Below, piece by piece: positions 29,406 to 38,097 of a DNA stretch of 64,000 nt. Each line of letters begins with the position of its first letter. Position 1 is the first letter of the stretch. The stretch is from Pseudomonas ceruminis (lineage in GTDB: Bacteria > Pseudomonadota > Gammaproteobacteria > Pseudomonadales > Pseudomonadaceae). The DNA is taken from assembly GCF_021602025.1 (NCBI RefSeq), contig NZ_BQHW01000014.1:88203-152202 (forward strand), written 5' to 3'. The translations under genes were made by a program, and so were the position numbers. Below the pieces are notes generated by a model that ran no database searches, was not told where the DNA came from, and worked only from the letters and a program-made list of their open reading frames with translations.

Positions 29406-29555
29406 AAAGACCTCACACGCACTCCACAATCTTGAACGAAGCGTGACAGAACCGTGCGAGCGGGAAAACTGACAAAAATATCAGTTGCAGGGCATTACGA
29501 ATAACACCTTATATCGGCCTGCCCCGCCGACAGGCATCCAGCGACCCGGGCAATC

Positions 29556-30974
29556 TCAAGGCTTGGCGGCATCCTTCCAGCCGCCACCCAACGCCAGGAA
29601 CACCCCAATCTGCCCCATGGCCACCTGGCTATTGGCCGCCGCCAGCTGCGCACGCATGTCGGTGTACGTCCGCGTCGCCTGCAGGTCCGCCAGGAACGAC
29701 TCACGCCCTGCCTGGTAATACCGGTGCGTCTGGTCCGCCGCTTCCTTGGCCGACTTCTCCGCCTCGGCCAGCGCATCGCGCCGGTCGAGCAGGGCGCTGT
29801 ACTGGGCCAGGCGGGTCTGGGTCTCGCGAATGGCGTTCAGCACCACACCGTCGAAATGCGCCAGTGCCGCCTGTGTCGAGGCTTCGGCCATGCGAATGCG
29901 GGCGCGGGTGCCGTTGGTAGGGATGGTCCAGCTGATCTGCGGGCCGAAGCCCCAGCGGTTAGTCGAGGGTTCGCCGAGGTTTTCGAGGATACCGATGGTG
30001 CCGACCTGGGCGCCAAAGCTCACGTCCGGGTAGAGCGCGCCCGTGGCCACACCAATAGTCGCGGTGGCCGCTGCCAGTTGGCGTTCGGCCTGGCGCACAT
30101 CCGGGCGGCGCTTGAGCAGCGCAGTGCCATCGCCAACCGGGACCAGTTGGTTCAGGTGCGGCAGCTCGGCGCAATCGGCGGTGCCGGCAGGTAGCTGATC
30201 CAGCGGCTTGGCCAGCAGCGCTGCCAGGGTGTACATGCCGGTCTCTCGTTCGGCCTTGAATCTGGGCAGTTCGGCGCGCAGGGACTTGAACTGGGTCTGC
30301 GAGCGGGTGACCTGGGTTTCATCGCCACGGCCGGCATCACGTAGGCGCTGGTTGAGCTGCACGCTCTGCTCCTGCAGGTCGAGCGACTCGCGGGCGATGT
30401 GGTATTCCTCGTTGGCCGAGCAGACCTGGGTGTAGGCCTTGACCACATCCGCCACCAGGGTGATGCGCGCAGTATCGGCGGCAGCCTGTACGGCGTCGGC
30501 ATTGGCCTTGGCCGCTTCGGTGCCGCGCTTGAAGGTGCCCCACAGGTCGAACTGGTAGGAGGCGCTGATGATCGCTTCGCCGATGTTGGCCACCGGAACC
30601 TTCTCGGGCAGCAGGAAGGCCTCGCCGGACTCCTGCAAACGTTGCGCGCCTGCTTTGATGCCGCCGTTGAAACCACCCTGCGACTCGGCCACTTCGACCT
30701 GGGCACGGGCCTTGGCGATGTTGGCCGCCGCCACGCGCAGCTCGGTGTTGGCGCTCAGCGCCTGGCGTACCAGTTCGTTGAGGCGCTGATCCTGATACAG
30801 CTGCCACCAGTCCTCGGGCACCGGCGCCGACACCACGCTGTCAGCATCCTGGCGCAGCGGACCGTTGAGGTCGCTGCGCTGCACGGCTGCGTCCTTGGGC
30901 ACTTCATAGTCCGGGCCGACCATCATGCAGGCACCCAGCGACAGGCAGAAACCCGCCAGGATCAGCTGTTTCAT
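29556..30974 (-). CDS. Outer-membrane efflux lipoprotein (OprM/NodT family)
   Basis: A 472-residue outer-membrane factor with a lipobox LSLGAC (lipidated Cys16), followed by VGPDYEVP and two repeated OEP halves: AANIAKARAQVEVAESQ and ERQLAAATATIGVATGALYPDVSFGAQ. It forms the outer-membrane exit duct of a tripartite pump. It overlaps the membrane-fusion gene by 4 bases and is the last gene of the marR-FUSC-DUF1656-HlyD-OMF operon. Confidence 0.93.
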   Translation of the reverse strand: MKQLILAGFCLSLGACMMVGPDYEVPKDAAVQRSDLNGPLRQDADSVVSAPVPEDWWQLYQDQRLNELVRQALSANTELRVAAANIAKARAQVEVAESQGGFNGGIKAGAQRLQESGEAFLLPEKVPVANIGEAIISASYQFDLWGTFKRGTEAAKANADAVQAAADTARITLVADVVKAYTQVCSANEEYHIARESLDLQEQSVQLNQRLRDAGRGDETQVTRSQTQFKSLRAELPRFKAERETGMYTLAALLAKPLDQLPAGTADCAELPHLNQLVPVGDGTALLKRRPDVRQAERQLAAATATIGVATGALYPDVSFGAQVGTIGILENLGEPSTNRWGFGPQISWTIPTNGTRARIRMAEASTQAALAHFDGVVLNAIRETQTRLAQYSALLDRRDALAEAEKSAKEAADQTHRYYQAGRESFLADLQATRTYTDMRAQLAAANSQVAMGQIGVFLALGGGWKDAAKP

Positions 30975-31846
30975 GGATGCTGACCCTCGATGATCGACAC
31001 CGTGGCCGTCCGCCCGGCGATCATGCGGAAATCTGCCGGTACTTCATCGAAGGCGATGCGCACCGGGATCCGCTGCGCCAGGCGCACCCAGCTGAACGCT
31101 GGGTTGACGTTGGGCAGCAGGTTGGCGCCACTGCTGCGGTCGCGGTCCTCGATACCGGCGGCAAAGCTCTGCACATGGCCGCGCAGGCGGGTGTTGTCGC
31201 CCATCACGCGGATGTCCACCGCATCGCCGATATGGATGCCACCCAGCTTGGTCTCTTCGAAGTAGCCATCGACGTGGTACGAGGCGCTGTCGACCACCGA
31301 CAGCACCGCACGGCCAGCGGTGACGAATTCATGGTTACGCGGTGCGCGGTCGTTGAGGTAGCCATCTACCGGGCTGCGTACCACCGAACGGTCAAGGTTG
31401 AGCTGGGCGGTGTCGACCGCCACCTGGGCCTCGCTGACTGCCGAGCGCGCGCGGGCTTCACGGGACTGGCTTTCCTCCAGTTGCTCGGCCGCCACCAGGT
31501 TGCCCAACTTGCGGTTGCGCTGCGCTTCGCGGGAGGCCTGGGCCAGGGTTTCCTGGCGCTCGCCGAGGGTGGCCTTGGCCTGGCGCAGCGCCAGGCTGAA
31601 GCGGTCCTGGTCGATGGTAAACAACACGTCACCGCGTTTGACGGTCTGGTTGTCGCGCACCTCGACCTTCTGGATCAGCCCGGACACATCCGGAGCGATC
31701 TGGATCACGTCGGCCCGGATATGACCGTCGCGGGTCCAGGGGGCGAACATGTAGTACACCACCATCTGCCATACGAGCACGGCGGCGAAGGTCACTACCA
31801 GCAAGGTCAGGACCACACGGCCCAGGGTCAGCAAAGGTTTTTTCAT
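30971..31846 (-). CDS. HlyD-family membrane fusion protein (AaeA/EmrA-like)
   Basis: A 291-residue adaptor with one N-terminal membrane helix (residues ~8-30), then FAPWTRDGHIRADVIQIAPDVSG and a lipoyl half, a short alpha-hairpin, and DRSVVRSPVDGYLNDRAPRNHEFV. This matches AaeA, the periplasmic partner of the AaeB aromatic-acid pump. ATG at 31846 is chosen; it overlaps the DUF1656 gene by 4 bases. The operon context with a FUSC pump supports the aromatic-acid efflux role. Confidence 0.92.
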   Translation of the reverse strand: MKKPLLTLGRVVLTLLVVTFAAVLVWQMVVYYMFAPWTRDGHIRADVIQIAPDVSGLIQKVEVRDNQTVKRGDVLFTIDQDRFSLALRQAKATLGERQETLAQASREAQRNRKLGNLVAAEQLEESQSREARARSAVSEAQVAVDTAQLNLDRSVVRSPVDGYLNDRAPRNHEFVTAGRAVLSVVDSASYHVDGYFEETKLGGIHIGDAVDIRVMGDNTRLRGHVQSFAAGIEDRDRSSGANLLPNVNPAFSWVRLAQRIPVRIAFDEVPADFRMIAGRTATVSIIEGQHP

Positions 31847-32055
31847 GGCAGCATCAGGCTTCGGCAAAAATGGTCCACCGCGCCAAGCAGCACGGCATAC
31901 AGGGCAACGTTGAACAGCGCCCGGTGCCAGACCAGGCGGTAGAAATGCAGGCGCACCAGCACCGCGTGCACCCCAAGGAACAGCAGGTAGGTGCAGAACA
32001 TCATCACCAGCAGCGTGGGCAGGAATACCCCACTGATATCCAGTTCACCGATCAC
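31843..32055 (-). CDS. DUF1656 small membrane protein (AaeX-like)
   Basis: A 70-residue protein with two hydrophobic segments (LLVMMFCTYLLFLGVHAVL and ALFNVALYAVLLGAV) and the DUF1656 start GELDISGVFLP. It is the usual third inner-membrane partner in AaeXAB-type efflux operons. It overlaps both neighbours by 4 bases. Confidence 0.9.
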   Translation of the reverse strand: MIGELDISGVFLPTLLVMMFCTYLLFLGVHAVLVRLHFYRLVWHRALFNVALYAVLLGAVDHFCRSLMLP

Positions 32056-34139
32056 AGGGGCGCTCCGTCGAGGCCGGGGGGCAGTTGCGGTTGCTCGGCC
32101 GGTTCAAGCATGACCTCGACACCTGGCAACAGCGCCAGGCGCAGGCCGCTCAGGGCATGCAGCAGGTGGGTGCGGGCGTCACCGCGCTCGTACAGTTCAT
32201 CCAGGTTAAGCGCCAAGCGGGCGCGCTCCATATTGCGCAGCAGCGCGGCCGGGGCATGCAGGCGTTCGCCCGCGCGCAGGCAGGCCGCGTAGTGGCCGCC
32301 GACTTCCTCGATGACCGTTTGCAGGCGCTCGCGGGCCAAGGTGCCTGCGCGTGGCATGTAGGCCAGCAAGTCGAGCAGGTTCAGGCCCACACGCAGGTCG
32401 CGCAGCGCCACGCCGCTGTCCTGGCCGGTCTGGGACAGGCGCGGCAGGTGCTGCATCAGGCGGTCGAGCATCTGCACGCCAACCTGGCGGTGTTCGGCCA
32501 GCGTGGCCGGCTCGGTCATCTCTACGATGTCGCGCCAGGCGAAACGGGTCATGCGTTTGGCGGCCAGTTCCACGCCGAACGGGCGCATCACCAATGTCCA
32601 GATGAATGCGAACAACAGCCCAACCGGGCCGGCCAGGTTGGAGTTGAGGAAGGTGAAGAAGTCGGCGTCGTAGGCGCCCTGGATGCTGATGAAGGTCGAG
32701 GTGTTGACGATGGTCAGCAACGTGCCCAGGTAGAAACGCGGCTGCACGGTCAAAGTACCGATGCAAATGAACGGCACCGCGAAGGCCAGTACCAGCATCG
32801 GGAAATCGTGCAGGTTGGGCAGTACCAGGAACAGGTACAGGCTGGAGAAGATGACCGACATCAGCGTCCAGAAGAAGAACCGGTAGATCTGCGGCGCGGG
32901 GTCGTCCATCGCCGCGAAGAAGCTGCACGACACAGCGGCAAGAATCACCGCGCTGGCGCCGTCGTTCCAGCCCAGGCCAATCCACAGGCCGCAGGCAACG
33001 ATGATGGCGAGCACGGTAGAGATCACCGAATAGAACATCAGGCCGCGGTCGAAGAACGGCGTCAGGCGGCCCAGGCGCCAGTGGCGGTACACCGCGCGCC
33101 AGGGCGTGGGGTCATCGGTGCGCAGGGCGTGTTGCAAGGTGCAGCAGTCCTGCCACAGGTCGGCCCATTCGGTCAGGCGGTAAAGGGCGTTGGACAGCAG
33201 CAGCTCGGCACGCTGATCGAGCGCGGCAGCACCAGGCTGCAAGCGGTCGATCTTCTCGTGCAGGGCCGTCCAGCGCGCCACTGAAGCGCTGTCGGCGGTA
33301 CCCTGAAGCCACTCGCGGGCGGCTTGCAGTACCGGTTGCAACTGGGCGAACTGCAACGGGGCGCGCCCTTGGAGGGCAACCAGGGCATCGTCGAGCGCAT
33401 CGATCACCGGCAGCAGGTGGATCATCCTGCCGCGCAGTTCGCGGGCGTTCTTGAGGGTGTGAGGGCCAGCACCTTCGTGGCCGAGCTGGCCGATCATCAT
33501 TTCCAGCGAGTTGAAGGTAGCGACCATCGCACCGCGCATGGCACCCACTTTCTCGGCAGCGACATCGCGGGCCAGGTAGGTGTCGCTGTAGCGGATCGCA
33601 TCAATGAACCAGTTACCGGTAGCGCCAACCACCACAGGTGCCAGCCGACGCGGCCAGAAGATCGCCCCGACCACCGCCGCGCAGACGATGCCCAGGCAAA
33701 TCTCCTGGGCACGGGAAGAAGCCACGTCGAACACCGCCAGCGGGTTGTCGACCACGGCCAGGGCGATCATCGGCAGGGTGTAGCCGGCGAGCATCAGCAC
33801 GTAGTTGTTGGCGGTGCGCAGGTTCAGCGAAAGGTACAGCAGGGTGCCGGTCCACATGGCAATGGCGACCGTCAGCAGCAACGGAGACTGCACCAACGGC
33901 GGCACCAGGAAGATCGCCCCGCCAGCACCGAGCAGCGTGCCCACGGCGCGATACAACGCCTTGGAACTGGTGGGCCCGACGAACGGGCTGGAGACGATGT
34001 AGACGGTGGCCATCGCCCAGTACGGGCGCGGCAACTGCATCAACAAGGCGATGTACAAGGCGATCATCGACGCAGCGAAGGTACGCACGCCATAGAACCA
34101 GTCACGGGCCGGTGGTACCGAGCTGAAAAAGCCGTTCAT
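32052..34139 (-). CDS. FUSC-family inner-membrane efflux pump (AaeB/fusaric-acid-resistance type)
   Basis: A 695-residue protein with two blocks of membrane helices (residues ~15-175 and ~370-520), each followed by a cytoplasmic domain, the FUSC layout. The N-terminal FYGVRTFAASMIALYIALLMQLPRPYWAM is the family signature, repeated in variant form in the second half. Relatives export p-hydroxybenzoate and related aromatic carboxylates using the proton gradient. Its start overlaps the marR stop by 4 bases. The actual substrate is not determinable here. Confidence 0.9.
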   Translation of the reverse strand: MNGFFSSVPPARDWFYGVRTFAASMIALYIALLMQLPRPYWAMATVYIVSSPFVGPTSSKALYRAVGTLLGAGGAIFLVPPLVQSPLLLTVAIAMWTGTLLYLSLNLRTANNYVLMLAGYTLPMIALAVVDNPLAVFDVASSRAQEICLGIVCAAVVGAIFWPRRLAPVVVGATGNWFIDAIRYSDTYLARDVAAEKVGAMRGAMVATFNSLEMMIGQLGHEGAGPHTLKNARELRGRMIHLLPVIDALDDALVALQGRAPLQFAQLQPVLQAAREWLQGTADSASVARWTALHEKIDRLQPGAAALDQRAELLLSNALYRLTEWADLWQDCCTLQHALRTDDPTPWRAVYRHWRLGRLTPFFDRGLMFYSVISTVLAIIVACGLWIGLGWNDGASAVILAAVSCSFFAAMDDPAPQIYRFFFWTLMSVIFSSLYLFLVLPNLHDFPMLVLAFAVPFICIGTLTVQPRFYLGTLLTIVNTSTFISIQGAYDADFFTFLNSNLAGPVGLLFAFIWTLVMRPFGVELAAKRMTRFAWRDIVEMTEPATLAEHRQVGVQMLDRLMQHLPRLSQTGQDSGVALRDLRVGLNLLDLLAYMPRAGTLARERLQTVIEEVGGHYAACLRAGERLHAPAALLRNMERARLALNLDELYERGDARTHLLHALSGLRLALLPGVEVMLEPAEQPQLPPGLDGAPL

Positions 34140-34588
34140 GCCACCCCGCCTGCGCTACCGAGGCCGGCGGCCTCGAAGGCACGCAATACGCGCAACGTGG
34201 CTTGCAGGTCGGCCTCGTCAATGCCTTGAAGCACGTCATGGCGCACACGCACCAGCTCGGCTTCGATAGCCTCAGCCAGGGCGCGCCCTTCGGCGGTCAG
34301 GCTCAGGGCCTTGGCGCGGCGGTCCAGTGGGTCCTCGCTGCGGCACACCAGCCCGGCCTTGCACAACTGATCGAGCAGGCGCACCAGGGATGGGCTTTCC
34401 AGGCCGGCGGCCTGGGCCACCGCTACCTGATGCACGCCATCGCCCAGGCGCACGATCATCAGCAGCGGTGCAGCGCAGGCTTCGGAAATGCCGTAACCGG
34501 TCAAGGCGGTATGGCAGATGCGCCGCCAGTGGCGTGCGGCAACGACCATGCCGCTGCTGACGTGCAGGCGCAGTGAATCAAGCGTCAT
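34136..34588 (-). CDS. MarR-family transcriptional regulator
   Basis: A 150-residue MarR protein with a winged helix: VHQVAVAQAAGLESPSLVRLLDQLCKAGLVCRSEDPLDRRAKALSLT (recognition helix and DxRxK wing). It is first in the efflux operon and most likely an auto-repressor released by an aromatic ligand. I chose ATG at 34588; an in-frame TTG at 34600 is an alternative, and neither has a strong ribosome site. A perfect palindrome lies 20 bases upstream. Confidence 0.9.
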   Translation of the reverse strand: MTLDSLRLHVSSGMVVAARHWRRICHTALTGYGISEACAAPLLMIVRLGDGVHQVAVAQAAGLESPSLVRLLDQLCKAGLVCRSEDPLDRRAKALSLTAEGRALAEAIEAELVRVRHDVLQGIDEADLQATLRVLRAFEAAGLGSAGGVA

Positions 34589-34608
34589 GAGAGGAACCAA
34601 GGATATTC

Positions 34609-34624
34609 ATAGTTTGCTAACTAT
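34609..34624. promoter_or_regulatory. Palindromic operator, probable MarR site
   Basis: ATAGTT-TGCT-AACTAT is a perfect 6-base inverted repeat with a 4-base centre, 20 bases upstream of the marR ATG. Its form (16 bases, AT-rich) fits MarR-family operators, and its place over the expected promoter fits autorepression of the efflux operon. Confidence 0.65.
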
Positions 34625-34739
34625 CAATATACGCCTGGCCCTCCCCCTGTCGTCAACCGGAGGCGACAGAGGGAATGGATAAATTGTTGTTCATTTTGAG
34701 GGATTGAGGCTCTCTGCACCGGCCCCATCGCCGGCAAGC

Positions 34740-35534
34740 TCAGGGCTGGACCTGGTCTTCGAGCTTCATCGCCAACGCCAGTGTGCTGCCCATCTGCACC
34801 GCGCGGTCCCGCCAATCGAGGTAGCGTGCGCCGTCCCGCCTGCTGAAATGCACCGCCAGCTCCTCGGCGGCCTGCATCACCCCGGTCGCCGCCGCAAGTT
34901 CCAGCCAGTACAGCGCCGCCTTGGTGTCTGCCTCCACATGCAGCCCATGCAATAGCCGGTAGCCCACCTCGAACCGGCACCGCGCCTCGCCCCGTTCGGC
35001 GCCACGAAGGAACCACTGGTACGCCTGAGTCAGGTCTACCTGCCAGCCCAGTTCGGTATCACAGACTTCTTCCTCGAGCAGATCACCGAGCGCAGCAGCG
35101 GCGTGCAGCATGCCGCGGTCAAAGGCCTGCCGATAACATTGCGCAGCTTGCACGTAGGAGGTATCGATACCTTTGCCGAAGTAATGCTGCTGCCCCAGGT
35201 TGAACCAGGCAGCGGCACTGCCCTGCAAAGCGGCCATGCGCAGCAGGTGCCCGGCGAGCACGGTGTCGGCCCGCCAGTACTTGCCATTGAGCCAGATCCA
35301 GCCCAGGTCGTTGAGCGCTGCCACATTGCCGGCCAGCGCCTGCTGCCGCAGGTCGACGTACACCGCCTGCAAGTCTGGCGCTTCGTCCAGGCGGCTGACC
35401 AGCAGCGACCGCTGGCTCGGCAAGCCCACCCCGGCGAACAGCCGCTGGCGCCTCCCGGCGGGCGTCGGCGCGGCGATGACCTGCTCTGGCAGAAGATGGG
35501 CGAGCAGCGAATGGATATTGCTGGCAGCAGACAT
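34740..35534 (-). CDS. Sel1/TPR-like repeat protein
   Basis: A 264-residue helical-repeat protein without a signal peptide or membrane segment. Sel1-like repeats are seen as ALNDLGWIWLNGKYWRADTV, AAWFNLGQQHYFGKGIDTSY, AALGDLLEEEV...AYQWFLRGAERG and EVGYRLLHGLHVEADTKAAL. Such repeats usually mediate protein-protein contacts. ATG at 35534 (MSAASNIH) has a GAGG site 6 bases away; ATGs at 35540 and 35546 are possible. It lies upstream of the MarR operon on the same strand, with a 115-base gap, and is probably a separate unit. Confidence 0.8.
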   Translation of the reverse strand: MSAASNIHSLLAHLLPEQVIAAPTPAGRRQRLFAGVGLPSQRSLLVSRLDEAPDLQAVYVDLRQQALAGNVAALNDLGWIWLNGKYWRADTVLAGHLLRMAALQGSAAAWFNLGQQHYFGKGIDTSYVQAAQCYRQAFDRGMLHAAAALGDLLEEEVCDTELGWQVDLTQAYQWFLRGAERGEARCRFEVGYRLLHGLHVEADTKAALYWLELAAATGVMQAAEELAVHFSRRDGARYLDWRDRAVQMGSTLALAMKLEDQVQP

Positions 35535-35740
35535 GTTCATCCTCATTGAACGACCCACAGGCCCGACCGTGGCTGTGATGAGGCGTGATTCTGCGCGACG
35601 TCACGTCAAAACCTGTCGCGAACGATTCGACAGCAGGCAACCAAATGGCAGTTCCTTGATCTGAACGGGTCGTGGCTAATTGCCATGACCCACGCTTGCC
35701 GCCATCCTGATGCGGCAAGCCTAGACAAGGACGTTATCTT

Positions 35741-36298
35741 TTGCCGTTCGCCACTACTCGCGCCACCATCAGCCGCCAGTGGGCACTGCTACGCCAGTTG
35801 CCCAACCGCTCGCCGGGCATTACCAGTGCCGAACTGGTATGGCGCCTGCGGGATGTGGGCTTCAACGTCAGCAAACGCACCGTGGAGCGCGACCTCAACG
35901 AGCTGTCGTTGATTTTTCCGCTGGAGCGCAATGACAAGAGCATCCCATTTGGCTGGCATTGGTCGGCGAATGTCGTCGGGGAGCTGCGTGGGCATTTCGA
36001 TCTGCAGGGTTTTCTGCGCGGTGAAACGCTACAGCCGGGCCAGGAGGGTGGGCTGGAGCTGCAGGCCTGGGTCAGCGATCAGGTGGCGCGGCAGTTGCGC
36101 GATGCGCCCTTGAGCGCAGACATGCAGCTGACCCCGCTGGCGCAGGGGCATCTGCTACAGGCCACGGTCCAAGACGGTGGGGCGTTGCGCTGGTGGGTGT
36201 TGAGCCAGGGGGAAGGAGTAAGGGTGGAGCAGCCCGCCGGGTTGCGCAATGAGATCGCCAGGACCCTGAGCAATGCGGCTGCCAAGTATCAGGAGTAG
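35741..36298 (+). CDS. Shortened WYL-type (DeoR-like) transcriptional regulator
   Basis: A 185-residue regulator. The N-terminal HTH (RQWALLRQLPNRSPGITSAELVWRL...SKRTVERDLNELS, residues ~10-60) is that of WYL/YafY proteins, which are normally about 300-330 residues. After FGWHW (residue ~70) the usual WYL ligand domain is not seen; the protein passes after ~45 residues to a WCX-like end (LTPLAQGHLLQATV...GLRNEIARTL). The start is TTG at 35741 with AAGGA upstream. Target unknown; it stands alone. Confidence 0.72.
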   Translation: MPFATTRATISRQWALLRQLPNRSPGITSAELVWRLRDVGFNVSKRTVERDLNELSLIFPLERNDKSIPFGWHWSANVVGELRGHFDLQGFLRGETLQPGQEGGLELQAWVSDQVARQLRDAPLSADMQLTPLAQGHLLQATVQDGGALRWWVLSQGEGVRVEQPAGLRNEIARTLSNAAAKYQE

Positions 36299-36305
36299 TT
36301 GACTG

Positions 36306-36345
36306 CACCTGTCCTATCGCCGGCTTGTCGGCGATAGGACAGGTG
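36306..36345. terminator. Bidirectional hairpin terminator
   Basis: CACCTGTCCTATCGCCG and its exact complement form a 17-base perfect stem with a 6-base loop (GCTTGT). It lies in the 51-base gap between the convergent WYL-type gene and the ABC permease gene. The core resembles the REP core CGCCGGCTTG..CGGCGA, so it may be REP-derived. No long T-run is present. Confidence 0.75.
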
Positions 36346-36349
36346 AAGA

Positions 36350-37213
36350 TCAGCGCTGCATCCCCCAGCGCCGCACAGTCAACCGCTCCAGGGTATTGAA
36401 CACCAACCCCTCGACCAGCAAGCCAATCAGGATCACCACCGCCAGCCCGGCGAACACCTTGTCGGTGTACAACTCGTTACGGTTCTGGAAGATGTACCAG
36501 CCCAGCCCGCCCTTGCCACTGCTGGCGCCAAACACCAGTTCGGCCGCGATCAGCGTGCGCCAGGCGAAGGCCCAGCCGATCTTCAGCCCCGACAGGATCG
36601 ACGGCAACGCCGCCGGCACCAGGATATGCAGCACCAGGCGCAGGCCTTTGAGCCCATAGTTGCGCCCGGCCATGCGCAAGGTTTCCGACACCCCGAGAAA
36701 GCCTGCGTAGGTATTGAGCGCCAGCGCCCAGAGCACCGAATGCACCAGCACGAAGATCAGGCTGTTGTCACCGAGGCCGAACCAGAGCAAGGCCAGCGGC
36801 AACAGGGCAATTGCCGGCAGCGGGTTGAACATCGAGGTCAGCGTGCCCAGCAGATCGCGCCCAAGTTGGGTCGATACCGCAAGGCTGGTCAGGCCGAAAG
36901 CCAGGACGATGCCCATCAGGTAGCCCTTGAGCAGGATCACCAGCGACACGCCGACTTTTGCCGGCAATTCGCCGCTCACCAGGCCGTCCCACAGCGCTGC
37001 TGCGGTCTGCAGGAAGGTCGGCAGCAGCAGGTCGTTGCCCTGGTAGCGGGCGATGGCCTCCCACAACGCAGCGATCACCACGAGGATCACCGCCTTGCGC
37101 AACCATCCATGCTGCCAAAGGCGCTGAGCCAGTGGCAGGTTGCGCTCCAGAGGCACACTGAGCAGCGGCTCCAGCTGCACCTCGTATTCCTGGCGTACAG
37201 GTGTAGTGGTCAT
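36350..37213 (-). CDS. ABC transporter permease (TauC/SsuC family)
   Basis: A 287-residue inner-membrane permease with about six hydrophobic segments. The EAA loop GRNYGLKGLRLVLHILVPAALPSILSGLKIG near residue 190 is typical of the nitrate/sulfonate/taurine group. It ends the operon tauD-like, SBP, ATPase, permease. Import of an organosulfonate, sulfate ester or similar sulfur source is the likely job. Confidence 0.88.
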   Translation of the reverse strand: MTTTPVRQEYEVQLEPLLSVPLERNLPLAQRLWQHGWLRKAVILVVIAALWEAIARYQGNDLLLPTFLQTAAALWDGLVSGELPAKVGVSLVILLKGYLMGIVLAFGLTSLAVSTQLGRDLLGTLTSMFNPLPAIALLPLALLWFGLGDNSLIFVLVHSVLWALALNTYAGFLGVSETLRMAGRNYGLKGLRLVLHILVPAALPSILSGLKIGWAFAWRTLIAAELVFGASSGKGGLGWYIFQNRNELYTDKVFAGLAVVILIGLLVEGLVFNTLERLTVRRWGMQR

Positions 37214-37227
37214 GGCTGAAGCTCCTG

Positions 37228-38091
37228 TCAGTAAGCGATGCGGATGTCGTTGAAGCCCAGGTCGTCCGTTTGCTCGGGCACATCGACCTCGTCGAACAGC
37301 AGGCGATGGATGCGTCGTGCGCTGGCCTGGAAGTCACTGGCGCCGAGGCTGCCCAGGTCGTACTGATGGCTGTGCACCTCGGCCCTTACCCGCCCCGGGT
37401 GGGGCGACAACAGCAAGATGCGGTTACCGACCACCAGCGCTTCTTCGATGGAGTGGGTGACGAACAGCAAGGTAAAGCGCACCTCCTCCCACAGCAGCAG
37501 CAGCTCTTCCTGCATCTTGCGCCGGGTCAACGCGTCGAGCGCGGCAAACGGCTCGTCCATCAACAGGATCTTCGGTTGCGTGGCCAGGGCGCGGGCAATC
37601 GCCACGCGCGCCTTCATGCCGCCCGACAGGGTGTGCGGATAGGCGTCGGCGAAGGCGGCGAGACCGACCTTGTCCAGGTAGTGCAACGCACGCTCTTCAG
37701 CCTCGGCACGCTTGAGCTGGCCAGACACCAGCAACGGGAACATGACGTTCTGCTTCACCGTCTTCCACGGTGGCAGCTGGTCGAACTCCTGGAACACCAC
37801 GATGCGGTCAGGGCCGGGGCCGCTGACTGGCTGGCCCTGCAGCAGGATCTGCCCTTCCTGGGGGCTGATAAAACCTGCCACGGCCTTGAGCAGGGTGGAC
37901 TTGCCGCACCCCGAAGGGCCGAGCAAGACAAAACGGTCGGCACGATCGACTTCGAAGCTGACCTGGTGAGTGGCCCGTACCACGCGCTGCGCGGTGCGGT
38001 ATTCAAGGCTCAAATTGTCCACCTTGAGCAAAGGCGCTGTAGCGACACGGCTCAGGTTGCTGGCCGTGTGGCCTGGCAATGGGGCGGTCAT
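37228..38091 (-). CDS. ABC transporter ATP-binding protein (TauB/SsuB family)
   Basis: A 287-residue ATPase. Walker A is LLGPSGCGKSTLL, the Q-loop is VVFQEFDQLPPW, the signature is LSGGMKARVAIARAL and Walker B is ILLMDEPFAALDALTR, followed by FVTHSIEEALVVG. This is the standard partner of the TauC/SsuC-type permease 14 bases downstream. It begins 6 bases after the binding-protein gene. Confidence 0.92.
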   Translation of the reverse strand: MTAPLPGHTASNLSRVATAPLLKVDNLSLEYRTAQRVVRATHQVSFEVDRADRFVLLGPSGCGKSTLLKAVAGFISPQEGQILLQGQPVSGPGPDRIVVFQEFDQLPPWKTVKQNVMFPLLVSGQLKRAEAEERALHYLDKVGLAAFADAYPHTLSGGMKARVAIARALATQPKILLMDEPFAALDALTRRKMQEELLLLWEEVRFTLLFVTHSIEEALVVGNRILLLSPHPGRVRAEVHSHQYDLGSLGASDFQASARRIHRLLFDEVDVPEQTDDLGFNDIRIAY

Positions 38092-38097
38092 GGTCGG

